Shown piece by piece: positions 33,167 to 40,535 of a stretch of DNA of 64,000 bases. The notes under the pieces were generated by a model. It ran no database searches. It was not told where the DNA came from and saw only the letters and a list, made by a program, of their open reading frames with translations. Position 1 is the stretch's first letter. Each line of letters begins with the position of its first letter. This stretch comes from JAABRB01 sp041617635 (GTDB lineage: Bacteria > Pseudomonadota > Gammaproteobacteria > Burkholderiales > SG8-39), in assembly GCA_041617635.1 (NCBI GenBank), contig JBFJOO010000003.1, positions 50,877 through 114,876 on the forward strand, in the 5' to 3' direction. A program made the translations under genes and the position numbers.

Positions 33167-34036
33167 ATGAAGCCCAGCGACTCCGTCTTCGTCCCGATCC
33201 GTGGTCTGCAGTACCACTGCCGCTGCTGGGGCGATCCCGCTTCTCGGCGACTCTTCATGCTGCACGGCTGGATGGACGTATCGGCGTCCTTCCAGTTCCT
33301 GATCGACGCGTTCGCGGGGCGCTGGCACGTGATCGCGCCCGACTGGCGGGGATTCGGACTTTCGGACTGGGGGGGTGACGGCGGCTACTGGTTCCCCGAC
33401 TACCTCGCCGATCTCGATGCGTTGCTGGCGCACTTCTCGCCGACCGAGCCGGCCACCGTGATCGGGCACAGCATGGGCGGGAACGTCGCGTGCCTGTATG
33501 CCGGCGCCCGCCCTGAGCGGGTGGCGGCGCTGGTGAATCTCGAGGGCTTCGGCCTGATGGCCGGAGATCCGCAAGCTGCTCCAAGCCGCTACGCGAAGTG
33601 GCTGCGCGAGCTCTTGCGCGACCACCGGTTTCGCGACTATGCCGATTACCAGGATCTCGCGGCCCGGCTGGTCGAGCGCAATCCGCGTCTCTCGGGTGAG
33701 CGCGCCGCGTTCCTGGCGCGGCACTGGGGCGAAGCGCGCGCCGACGGAAAAGTCCGCCTGCGCAGCGATCCACGGCACAAGATCGTGAATCCGGTGCTCT
33801 ATCGCCTCGCGGAAGCCGAAGCCTGTTGGCGTAGCGTGACGGCGCCGGTGCTCTGGGTCGAGGGTGAATTCACCGACACCCCGCGGCGCCTGGACCTGGA
33901 TGAAGCCGGTCTGGCGGCCCGCCGGGGCTGCTTCAGCCGGCTGACCTATCGCAAGATCGCCGCTGCGGGACACATGCTGCACCACGACCAACCCGAGGCG
34001 CTTGCAGCAGTGATCGAGGAATTCCTGCGCGGCTGA
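33167..34036 (+). CDS. alpha/beta hydrolase
   Basis: A 289-residue hydrolase with the oxyanion segment H-G-W-M-D-V-S near residue 33, the nucleophile elbow G-H-S-M-G-G near 99, and a candidate catalytic His in A-G-H-M-L-H-H near the C-terminus. It has no signal peptide. An AGGTGA site precedes ATG 33167, and a TACTAT -10-like hexamer sits at 33139-33144. The helical cap (about 135-190) resembles esterases and haloalkane-dehalogenase-type enzymes, but no specific substrate can be given. Confidence 0.88.
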   Translation: MKPSDSVFVPIRGLQYHCRCWGDPASRRLFMLHGWMDVSASFQFLIDAFAGRWHVIAPDWRGFGLSDWGGDGGYWFPDYLADLDALLAHFSPTEPATVIGHSMGGNVACLYAGARPERVAALVNLEGFGLMAGDPQAAPSRYAKWLRELLRDHRFRDYADYQDLAARLVERNPRLSGERAAFLARHWGEARADGKVRLRSDPRHKIVNPVLYRLAEAEACWRSVTAPVLWVEGEFTDTPRRLDLDEAGLAARRGCFSRLTYRKIAAAGHMLHHDQPEALAAVIEEFLRG

Positions 34037-34084
34037 GCGCTACACCCGGCGTGCTACCATCGCCGCGCCGGTATTTTCCCGCGC

Positions 34085-34936
34085 GTGTTCGGTGCCTGCG
34101 TGATCGAAAACTTTGACTTGCATTGCCATTCGACCGCCTCCGACGGACTGCTCAGTCCCGCGGAGCTGGTGCGCCGCGCCGCCGCGCGCGGGGTTTCGAC
34201 GCTCGCGCTGACCGACCACGACGAGCTTTCCGGGCTCGCCGAGGCGCGTGTCACCGCCCGGGAAGCCGGCATCCGCTTCGTCGACGGCGTCGAGATCTCG
34301 GTAACCTGGATGGGTGTCACGATCCACATCCTGGGCCTCGGCATCGACCCGGAGAGCGAGGCGCTGGTGCACGGTCTCGAATCGGTGCGCAACAGCCGGG
34401 CGGTACGCGCGGAGCGGATCGCCGCGGCCCTCACTGCCGCGGGGATACCGGGAAGTCTCGAGGGCGCTTATGCGCACGCCGAGAATCCGCGCCTCATCGG
34501 ACGCACCCACTTCGCGCGCTTTCTGGTGGCGCGCGGCCATGTTCGCGATGTGAAGTCGGTGTTCCAGCGGTTTCTCGTCTCGGGGAAGCCCGGCCATGTG
34601 CCGCACCAGTGGGCGAGTCTCGACAACGCGGTCGGCTGGATCACGGCGAGCGGTGGGCGAGCGATCGTCGCTCACCCCGGTCGCTACAAGCTGAGCCGCG
34701 CCGAAATGCGGCGCTTCCTCGACGAGTTCAGATCGGCCGGCGGGGTAGGCGTGGAAGTCGTCACCGGAAGCCACACGCGTGCCCAGTACGCGGAGTATGC
34801 GTCGCTCGCCCGCGAACTGCGAATGCTCGCATCGCGCGGCTCGGACTTTCATGGCCCGCAGGAAAGCGCGGTCGAGCTCGGCAGCCTGCCGCCGCTGCCG
34901 GGCGATCTTAAGCCCGTCTGGCACGACTGGGCCTAG
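34085..34936 (+). CDS. PHP domain phosphoesterase (TrpH/RnaAM-like)
   Basis: A 283-residue metal-dependent phosphoesterase. PHP metal-binding motifs are D-L-H-C-H-S-T-A-S-D-G near the N-terminus, L-T-D-H-D near 43, E-I-S-V-T-W near 70, V-A-H-P-G-R-Y near 194 and S-D-F-H-G near 255. Close relatives remove 3' phosphates from nucleoside 3',5'-bisphosphates and trim short RNAs. GTG 34085 opens the frame, and GTG 34100 is an equally possible start just before the first motif; neither has a clear ribosome site. The Sua5-like gene follows 27 bases later, suggesting one transcript. Confidence 0.88.
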   Translation: MFGACVIENFDLHCHSTASDGLLSPAELVRRAAARGVSTLALTDHDELSGLAEARVTAREAGIRFVDGVEISVTWMGVTIHILGLGIDPESEALVHGLESVRNSRAVRAERIAAALTAAGIPGSLEGAYAHAENPRLIGRTHFARFLVARGHVRDVKSVFQRFLVSGKPGHVPHQWASLDNAVGWITASGGRAIVAHPGRYKLSRAEMRRFLDEFRSAGGVGVEVVTGSHTRAQYAEYASLARELRMLASRGSDFHGPQESAVELGSLPPLPGDLKPVWHDWA

Positions 34937-34963
34937 TGACTCCGGCGCGTCGCGCCGGGCGCC

Positions 34964-35587
34964 ATGGCGCAATTCTTCACCGTCCACCCGGTTGATCCGC
35001 AACCACGGCTGATCTCGCGCGCCGCGGAGATCATTCGCGCCGGCGGCGTGATCGCGTATCCCACCGATTCCTGCTACGCGCTCGGCTGCCGCGTGGGCGA
35101 CAAGGATGCGATGGTCAGGGTGCGGCGCATCCGTGGCATGGACGAGCAGCGTCACCTCACGCTGATGTGCCGGGATCTCTCGCAGATCGGCGCCTACGCG
35201 AACGTGGACAATGCGCGCTTTCGGCTGCTGAAGAAGCTCACGCCGGGCAGCTACACGTTCATTCTCCCCGCGTCCCGGGAAGTGCCACGCCGGCTGCTGC
35301 ATCCGAGCCGGCGCACGATTGGCGTGCGTGTGCCGGACCATCCTGTCGCGCAGTCGCTGCTCGCAGAACTGGGCGAACCGCTGCTCTCCGCGACACTGAT
35401 CCTGCCCGGCGACGAGCATCCGCTGAACGACCCGGAGGAGATACGCACCCGGCTGGAACGACAAATCGAGCTGGTGCTCGACGCGGGCGCGTGCGGCATC
35501 GTTCCGAGCACCGTCGTGGACCTGACCGGGCCGGTTCCGGAGGTGGTGCGAATCGGCAAGGGCGCAATCGAGCCGGTGCGCGGCTGA
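34964..35587 (+). CDS. Sua5/YciO/YrdC-type threonylcarbamoyl-AMP synthase family protein
   Basis: A 207-residue YrdC-like protein. The family makes threonylcarbamoyl-adenylate for the t6A modification of tRNA. The N-terminus has G-G-V-I-A-Y-P-T-D-S-C-Y-A-L-G-C, then the K/R-rich R-I-R-G-M-D-E-Q-R-H-L-T-L-M-C region, P-G-S-Y-T-F-I-L-P-A and P-S-T-V-V-D-L-T near the C-terminus. Length and sequence resemble the YciO branch, whose role in t6A is less certain than that of TsaC. It lies between the PHP gene and the site-2 protease, an arrangement common in betaproteobacteria. Confidence 0.88.
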   Translation: MAQFFTVHPVDPQPRLISRAAEIIRAGGVIAYPTDSCYALGCRVGDKDAMVRVRRIRGMDEQRHLTLMCRDLSQIGAYANVDNARFRLLKKLTPGSYTFILPASREVPRRLLHPSRRTIGVRVPDHPVAQSLLAELGEPLLSATLILPGDEHPLNDPEEIRTRLERQIELVLDAGACGIVPSTVVDLTGPVPEVVRIGKGAIEPVRG

Positions 35588-35641
35588 AGGGGCGGCATTG
35601 GCGCTCTGATAGAATACGCAGTCGCCCGGCCCCTGCAATAC

Positions 35642-36304
35642 ATGGAATTCAACCTCGTCCAGACCATCGCCATTTATGCGCTTCCGGTCATCTTTGCGAT
35701 CACCCTGCACGAGGCTGCGCACGGCTATGTCGCCCGCCATTTCGGCGACATGACCGCCTACCGGCTGGGCCGGATTAGTCTCAATCCACTCCGCCACATC
35801 GACCTAGTCGGAACGATCGTCGTTCCGCTCGTGATCCTCGTGATGAGCAAGCTGATGGGCGGTGGAGGGATCCTGTTCGGCTGGGCTAAGCCGGTCCCAG
35901 TGAATTTCCATGCGCTACGACGCCCCAAACGCGACATGCTCTGGGTGGCCGCTGCGGGTCCGGGCGCGAATCTGTTGATGGCGTGTGGGTGGGCGTTGTT
36001 GCTCAAGGCCGCGACGTTGCTGCCGGCGAACTACTTCGCGCAGCCGCTGGCCTTCATGGCACTGGCCGGGATCCGAATCAACGTCGTGCTCATGCTCCTC
36101 AACCTCCTCCCGATTCTGCCGCTCGACGGTGGGCGCATCCTCGCGAGTCTGCTTCCGGAGCCAGCGGCGGTGTCCTACATGCGCCTCGAGCCGTTCGGTT
36201 TTCCGATCCTCCTCGTGCTGCTGTTCACGCGGGTGCTCGACTTGATCCTGGTGCCGATGATTTTCGCGTCGGAACGGATCATCGAAACCGTGTTCCGGTT
36301 CTAG
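35642..36304 (+). CDS. site-2 protease family (M50) membrane protein
   Basis: A 220-residue inner-membrane metalloprotease homolog. The zinc motif is H-E-A-A-H at residues 23-27, and the third ligand is Asp162 in N-L-L-P-I-L-P-L-D-G-G-R. About six hydrophobic segments are visible. Such small family members lack the PDZ domain of RseP; their substrates are mostly unknown. A TAGAAT -10-like hexamer lies at 35610-35615. It is followed by trpS, as in many betaproteobacteria. Confidence 0.9.
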   Translation: MEFNLVQTIAIYALPVIFAITLHEAAHGYVARHFGDMTAYRLGRISLNPLRHIDLVGTIVVPLVILVMSKLMGGGGILFGWAKPVPVNFHALRRPKRDMLWVAAAGPGANLLMACGWALLLKAATLLPANYFAQPLAFMALAGIRINVVLMLLNLLPILPLDGGRILASLLPEPAAVSYMRLEPFGFPILLVLLFTRVLDLILVPMIFASERIIETVFRF

Positions 36305-36312
36305 GAGTGACG

Positions 36313-37515
36313 ATGTTTCCCGAACGGGTCGTCTCCGGAATGCGTCCGACAGGAGCGCTGCATCTCGGTCATTATCACGGTGCGCTCAAGAACTGGGTGA
36401 AGCTCCAGAGCGAATTTCCCTGCTTCTTCTTCGTCGCGGACTGGCACGCGCTGACGACCCACTACGACGAGCCGGAGGTGGTCGAGTCGAATGCATGGGA
36501 GATGGTGATCGACTGGCTCGCCGCGGGAGTCGATCCGGCGCAGGCCACACTGTTCCTGCAGTCGCGGATCGTCGAGCACGCGGAGCTGCATACCCTACTC
36601 TCGATGATCACGCCGCTCGGATGGCTCGAGCGGGTACCGACCTACAAGGATCAGCAGGAAAAGCTTTCGGACCGCGATTTGTCCACCTACGGCTTTCTCG
36701 GCTACCCGTTGCTCCAGAGCGCCGATGTGCTGATCTATCGCGCACGTTTTGTGCCGGTGGGCGAGGACCAGGTGCCGCATGTGGAGTTCATGCGCGAGAT
36801 CGCGCGCCGGTTCAACCACATCTACGGTCGCGAACCCGGATTCGAGGAGAAGGCGAAGGAGGCGGTCAAGAAGCTCGGCAGCCGCAAGGCGAAGCTCTAC
36901 AATCAGCTGCGCACGCGTTATCAGGAGCAGGGCGACGATGGCGCGATCGAATCGGCCCGCGCGCTGCTCGACGAGGCGCAGAACCTGGCCGCGGGGGATC
37001 GCGAGCGGCTGTTCGGCTATTTGGAAGGTGGCGGGCGGGTGATTCTCGTGGAGCCCGACGTGCTCCTCACCGAGGCGTCCCGACTGCCTGGTCTCGACGG
37101 GCAGAAGATGTCCAAGTCCTACGGCAACACGATCGGGCTGCGAGAGGACGCGGAGTCCGTGACCCGGAAGATCCGCACCATGCCGACCGACCCCGCGCGG
37201 GTGAAGCGCACGGACCCCGGCGACCCGGCCAAGTGCCCCGTGTGGCAATTCCATCTGGGATACTCGGACCGGGAAACCAAGGAGTGGGTGCAGACCGGCT
37301 GTCGCAGTGCCGGGATCGGCTGCCTGGAATGCAAGCAGCCGGTTATCGACGCGGTGCTCGCCGAGCAGACCCCGATGCGCAATCGGGCCCAGAAGTACCT
37401 GGACGACCCGACGCTGGTGAAGAACATCGTGGCGGACGGTTGCGACAAGGCGCGCGAGCTTGCCCGGGAAACCATGCGGGAGGTCCGCGAAGTGATGGGG
37501 CTGGACTACTCGTGA
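36313..37515 (+). CDS. trpS: tryptophanyl-tRNA synthetase
   Basis: A 400-residue class I aminoacyl-tRNA synthetase that charges tRNA-Trp. The HIGH-like motif is T-G-A-L-H-L-G-H near residue 13, and the KMSKS loop is Q-K-M-S-K-S-Y-G. The protein is longer than E. coli TrpS because of an insertion in the catalytic domain (the R-R-F-N-H-I-Y-G-R-E-P region onward), a form common in this group. An AGGAG site precedes ATG 36313. The stop overlaps the GTG start of scpA, so the two genes are coupled. Confidence 0.95.
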   Translation: MFPERVVSGMRPTGALHLGHYHGALKNWVKLQSEFPCFFFVADWHALTTHYDEPEVVESNAWEMVIDWLAAGVDPAQATLFLQSRIVEHAELHTLLSMITPLGWLERVPTYKDQQEKLSDRDLSTYGFLGYPLLQSADVLIYRARFVPVGEDQVPHVEFMREIARRFNHIYGREPGFEEKAKEAVKKLGSRKAKLYNQLRTRYQEQGDDGAIESARALLDEAQNLAAGDRERLFGYLEGGGRVILVEPDVLLTEASRLPGLDGQKMSKSYGNTIGLREDAESVTRKIRTMPTDPARVKRTDPGDPAKCPVWQFHLGYSDRETKEWVQTGCRSAGIGCLECKQPVIDAVLAEQTPMRNRAQKYLDDPTLVKNIVADGCDKARELARETMREVREVMGLDYS

Positions 37516-38327
37516 GAGGAGACATCGTCACGCTGCACCCCGAGGGCGCACCGCGCATAGCGCTCGTGCGCGGCGAACCGGTGCTGGAGATCCCGGCCGA
37601 TCTGTACATCCCGCCGGACGCCCTCGAAGTCTTCCTGGAAACGTTCGAGGGGCCGCTCGACCTGCTGCTCTACATGATCCGCAAGGCGAACATCGACATT
37701 CTCGAGATACCGATGGCGCGGGTGACCGAGCAATACCTCACCTACGTCGAGGCGATGCGCCACCGGAACCTCGAGCTGGCCGCCGAGTATCTGGTGATGG
37801 CCGCAATGCTGATGGAGATCAAGTCCCGGCTGCTGCTGCCGCGCCCCAGGCACGCCACGGAGGAGGAGGATCCGCGTGCGGAGCTGGTGCGGCGGCTGCT
37901 CGAGTACGAGCGGATGAAGCTCGCTGCCCAGAAGCTCGATGCCCTGCCGCAGCGCGGGCGCGACTTCGCCGCGATCGGCGTCTGGATCGAGGAGACCATG
38001 GTCGAGCGCCTGCCGGACGTGAGCGTCCAAGACCTCGAGAACGCTTGGCGCAATCTCCTGTCGCTCGCCCGGGTGAGGCAGCACCACAAGGTCAGTCGCG
38101 AAGAGCTGTCGGTGCGCGAGCACATGACCGGCATCCTGCGCAATCTCGCCGAGGGCGGCTTTCGCGAGTTCAGCGAGCTCTTCGAGCCGTGGCGCGGCAT
38201 TGCCGTGCTGGTCGTAAGCTTTCTCGCGTTGCTCGAGCTCGCGCGCGAACGCCTGGTCGAGGTGACCCAGGCCGAGCCGTATGCCCCGATCTATGTGAAG
38301 CTGGCACAACATGCTGAATCCGAATGA
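37512..38327 (+). CDS. scpA: segregation and condensation protein A
   Basis: A 271-residue kleisin that bridges the SMC heads and binds ScpB in the chromosome-organising complex. The SMC-neck-binding N-terminal domain appears as F-E-G-P-L-D-L-L-L-Y-M-I-R-K with I-L-E-I-P-M-A, followed by A-A-E-Y-L-V-M-A-A-M-L-M-E-I-K-S-R-L-L-L-P. The C-terminal winged helix ends L-A-R-E-R-L-V-E-V-T-Q. GTG 37512 overlaps the trpS stop. The 3' end overlaps scpB by 17 bases. Confidence 0.93.
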   Translation: MRGDIVTLHPEGAPRIALVRGEPVLEIPADLYIPPDALEVFLETFEGPLDLLLYMIRKANIDILEIPMARVTEQYLTYVEAMRHRNLELAAEYLVMAAMLMEIKSRLLLPRPRHATEEEDPRAELVRRLLEYERMKLAAQKLDALPQRGRDFAAIGVWIEETMVERLPDVSVQDLENAWRNLLSLARVRQHHKVSREELSVREHMTGILRNLAEGGFREFSELFEPWRGIAVLVVSFLALLELARERLVEVTQAEPYAPIYVKLAQHAESE

Positions 38328-38955
38328 AGTGAAGGTCCTCCTGGAGACGGCGCTGCTCGCGGCGCAGGAGCCGGTGCCCATCGCGCAGCTGCGCAAGCTC
38401 TTCGACGACGAAGTGGGCGCGGACACGGTGCGCCGGCTGCTCGACGAGCTGCGCAACGACTGGTCGGCGCGCGGCGTCCAGCTCGTCAACCTCGCCTCCG
38501 GCTGGCGCTTCCAGACGCGCCCGGAGTTCCAGCGCCATCTGGACCGGATGAACCCCGAGCGAGCGCCGCGCTATTCGCGTGCGGTGCTCGAAACGCTCGC
38601 GATCATTGCCTATCGGCAACCGGCCACGCGCGGAGATATCGAGGAGGTTCGGGGGGTCACCGTTTCGCCGAACATCATCAAGACCCTCGAGTCGCGCAAC
38701 TGGATCGACGTGGTCGGACATCGGGATGCGCCCGGCCGTCCGGCGCTGTATGCAACCACCAAGACCTTTCTCGACGACCTCGGACTGAGATCGCTGCAGG
38801 AGCTTCCGCCCCTTGAAGAAATCAGCAAGAGCCTCGAAGGCACCCAGGCCACGCTCGCCGAGCCGGCCCCCACGCCCGCCGAGCCGGCAGACGACGGATC
38901 GCCGGTCGGCGCGAACGAGGGTCCAGCAGCCGAGGCCGCGTCGCAACAAGCTTGA
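38311..38955 (+). CDS. scpB: segregation and condensation protein B
   Basis: A 214-residue partner of ScpA with two winged-helix domains. The signature R-Y-S-R-A-V-L-E-T-L-A-I-I-A-Y-R-Q-P-A-T-R is at about 87-107, followed by V-R-G-V-T-V-S and R-N-W-I-D-V-V-G-H-R-D-A-P-G-R-P. The last 40 residues are Pro/Ala-rich and disordered. It starts within scpA. Its disordered end overlaps an open frame that could be an N-terminal extension of RluB. Confidence 0.93.
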   Translation: MLNPNEVKVLLETALLAAQEPVPIAQLRKLFDDEVGADTVRRLLDELRNDWSARGVQLVNLASGWRFQTRPEFQRHLDRMNPERAPRYSRAVLETLAIIAYRQPATRGDIEEVRGVTVSPNIIKTLESRNWIDVVGHRDAPGRPALYATTKTFLDDLGLRSLQELPPLEEISKSLEGTQATLAEPAPTPAEPADDGSPVGANEGPAAEAASQQA

Positions 38956-38986
38956 GGCCGCGCCGTTGGGGGATCGGCCTCGCCCG

Positions 38987-39829
38987 GTGAGTGCGCCGCG
39001 CTTCGCCCGGCGCGCCCCCGCTGCGCCGCGATCCGCCGCGGTTCCGGATTCGCCGGAATCCGAGAAGCTGCAGAAAGCGCTTGCGCGGGCCGGGGTTGCC
39101 TCGCGCCGCTCCATCGAGGAGTGGATCGCGGCAGGCCGGATAGAAGTGAACGGTCAGACCGCGCACATCGGGCAGCGGGTGGGTCCCCGCGACCGGGTGC
39201 GCGTGGACGGTCGGCCGGTGGAACTGCGGCCCGCGGCGGTCGAGCCCCGGCTGCTCGTGTATCACAAGCCGGCCGGCGAGATCGTGTCGGCCCGGGATCC
39301 GGAAGGCAGACCAACCGTCTTCGAGCGCCTGCCGCGGGTGAAGGGCGCGCGCTGGGTCGCGATCGGTCGGCTCGATTTCAACACCAGCGGACTGCTTCTG
39401 TTCACCACTTCGGGGGAGCTCGCCGACCGGCTGATGCACCCCCGCTACGAAATCGAGCGGGAATACGCTGTCCGGGTGCTGGGCAGACTCGACGAGTCGC
39501 AATCGGAGCGCCTGCGTGAGGGCGTCCTCCTCGAAGACGGTCCGGCCCGCTTCGAGACGCTCGTCGACGTCGGCGGGGAGGGCACCAACCACTGGTACAA
39601 CGTGACCCTCCGCGAGGGGCGCAATCGCGAGGTGCGGCGGATGTTCGAGGGAATCGGCATCCAGGTGAGCCGGCTCATGCGGGTGCGCTTCGGCCCGTTT
39701 CGCCTGCCGCCGAGCCTGAAACGGGGGCAATGGCGCGAGCTCGACGCAAGTGAGATCGCGCTGGCGCTGGCGCCCCTCGAGGCCCCCACGGGCCCCCGAT
39801 TCCCCCGAATCGCGAACCGGGGCGCCTGA
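38987..39829 (+). CDS. rluB: 23S rRNA pseudouridine synthase RluB
   Basis: A pseudouridine synthase of about 280 residues that modifies U2605 of 23S rRNA. The S4 RNA-binding domain (L-Q-K-A-L-A-R-A-G-V-A-S-R-R) leads to the catalytic motif G-R-L-D-F-N-T-S-G-L-L-L-F-T, with the active-site Asp, and to the C-terminal G-R-N-R-E-V-R-R-M-F. GTG 38987 gives a typical N-terminus. The same frame stays open to ATG 38813 inside scpB and would add 58 Arg/Pro/Ser-rich residues, a kind of tail some RluB proteins carry, so the start is uncertain. Confidence 0.88.
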   Translation: MSAPRFARRAPAAPRSAAVPDSPESEKLQKALARAGVASRRSIEEWIAAGRIEVNGQTAHIGQRVGPRDRVRVDGRPVELRPAAVEPRLLVYHKPAGEIVSARDPEGRPTVFERLPRVKGARWVAIGRLDFNTSGLLLFTTSGELADRLMHPRYEIEREYAVRVLGRLDESQSERLREGVLLEDGPARFETLVDVGGEGTNHWYNVTLREGRNREVRRMFEGIGIQVSRLMRVRFGPFRLPPSLKRGQWRELDASEIALALAPLEAPTGPRFPRIANRGA

Positions 39830-39878
39830 CGCCCGAGCGACCGCGGGGTTCGCGCGGGCGCGAGGCGCGCCTATCCCG

Positions 39879-39907
39879 TTGTCTCGCTGGAACTTCCCTG
39901 TTAAAAT
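39879..39907 (+). promoter_or_regulatory. sigma-70 promoter of the rimP-nusA-infB operon
   Basis: TTGTCT (39879-39884) and TAAAAT (39902-39907) are separated by 17 bases. Transcription should start near 39914, about 120 bases before rimP and about 10 bases before a terminator-like hairpin. Confidence 0.75.
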
Positions 39908-39924
39908 CCGCCTCCGATGAGGGG

Positions 39925-39946
39925 ATGGGCCGTGTGCCCATTTTTT
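39925..39946 (+). terminator. leader terminator/attenuator ahead of rimP
   Basis: ATGGGC and GCCCAT pair around a 5-base loop and are followed directly by six T and a further T-rich stretch. The hairpin sits at the very start of the predicted rimP transcript. It could end read-through from rluB or attenuate the rimP-nusA-infB operon. Confidence 0.7.
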
Positions 39947-39960
39947 GTTTGTGGCGTTTG

Positions 39961-40028
39961 ATCGTAGCTCGATGAGAGAGCTCGGGTTCGTAGCGCTGAT
40001 TCGTAATCTGTAGCGTTTATTCGTAGCG
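39961..40028 (+). other. CGTAG-like short repeats in the rimP leader
   Basis: Between the leader hairpin and ATG 40034 the motif CGTAG(C) recurs at 39963, 39989 and 40022, with variants CGTAAT at 40002 and TGTAGC at 40010. Two copies are the identical 9-mer TTCGTAGCG. This may be a protein- or RNA-binding leader element; no known motif is recognised. Confidence 0.4.
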
Positions 40029-40033
40029 CGAAC

Positions 40034-40513
40034 ATGGAAGGCACTGAAGCCGTGGTTGAGCGGACCGTCTCGGGTCTCGGATACGAGCTGGTTGAAGCCC
40101 AGATCGCCCTTGGCGGGCGTCTGTTGCGCGTGTTCATCGATCGCCCGGCGGGGAGCGTCGCGCCGGCATCGTCCGGGCCCGCGCAGAGCGGCATCTCGGT
40201 CGAGGACTGCGAGCGGGTGAGCCGTCAGCTCGAGCGCGTCCTGCCGGTCGAAGGGATCGACTACGATCGGCTGGAGGTGTCGTCGCCCGGTCTCGACCGG
40301 GTGTTGAAGACGCCCGACCATTTCCGGCGTTTCACGGGAGAGCAGGTCGCGCTGCGGCTGCGCATTCCGGTGGGAAATCGACGGCGCTTCACCGGTGTAG
40401 TGCGGGGCGCGACCGCGCGCGAGGTCGAACTCGAGGTAGACGGCAGCGTGCTGTCTTTCCCGTTCGCGAATCTCGAGCGCGCGCGGCTGGTGCCGAAGCT
40501 CCCGATGCGCTAG
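40034..40513 (+). CDS. rimP: ribosome maturation factor RimP
   Basis: A 159-residue factor needed for 30S subunit assembly. The N-terminal alpha/beta domain has G-Y-E-L-V-E-A-Q-I and the segment L-L-R-V-F-I-D-R-P. The conserved core is S-V-E-D-C-E-R-V-S-R-Q-L and D-Y-D-R-L-E-V-S-S-P-G-L-D-R-V-L. A C-terminal SH3-like barrel follows. It is the first gene of the rimP-nusA-infB-rbfA-truB operon. Confidence 0.94.
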   Translation: MEGTEAVVERTVSGLGYELVEAQIALGGRLLRVFIDRPAGSVAPASSGPAQSGISVEDCERVSRQLERVLPVEGIDYDRLEVSSPGLDRVLKTPDHFRRFTGEQVALRLRIPVGNRRRFTGVVRGATAREVELEVDGSVLSFPFANLERARLVPKLPMR

Positions 40514-40535
40514 GTGCTGTGAGGAGACTGGAAGA

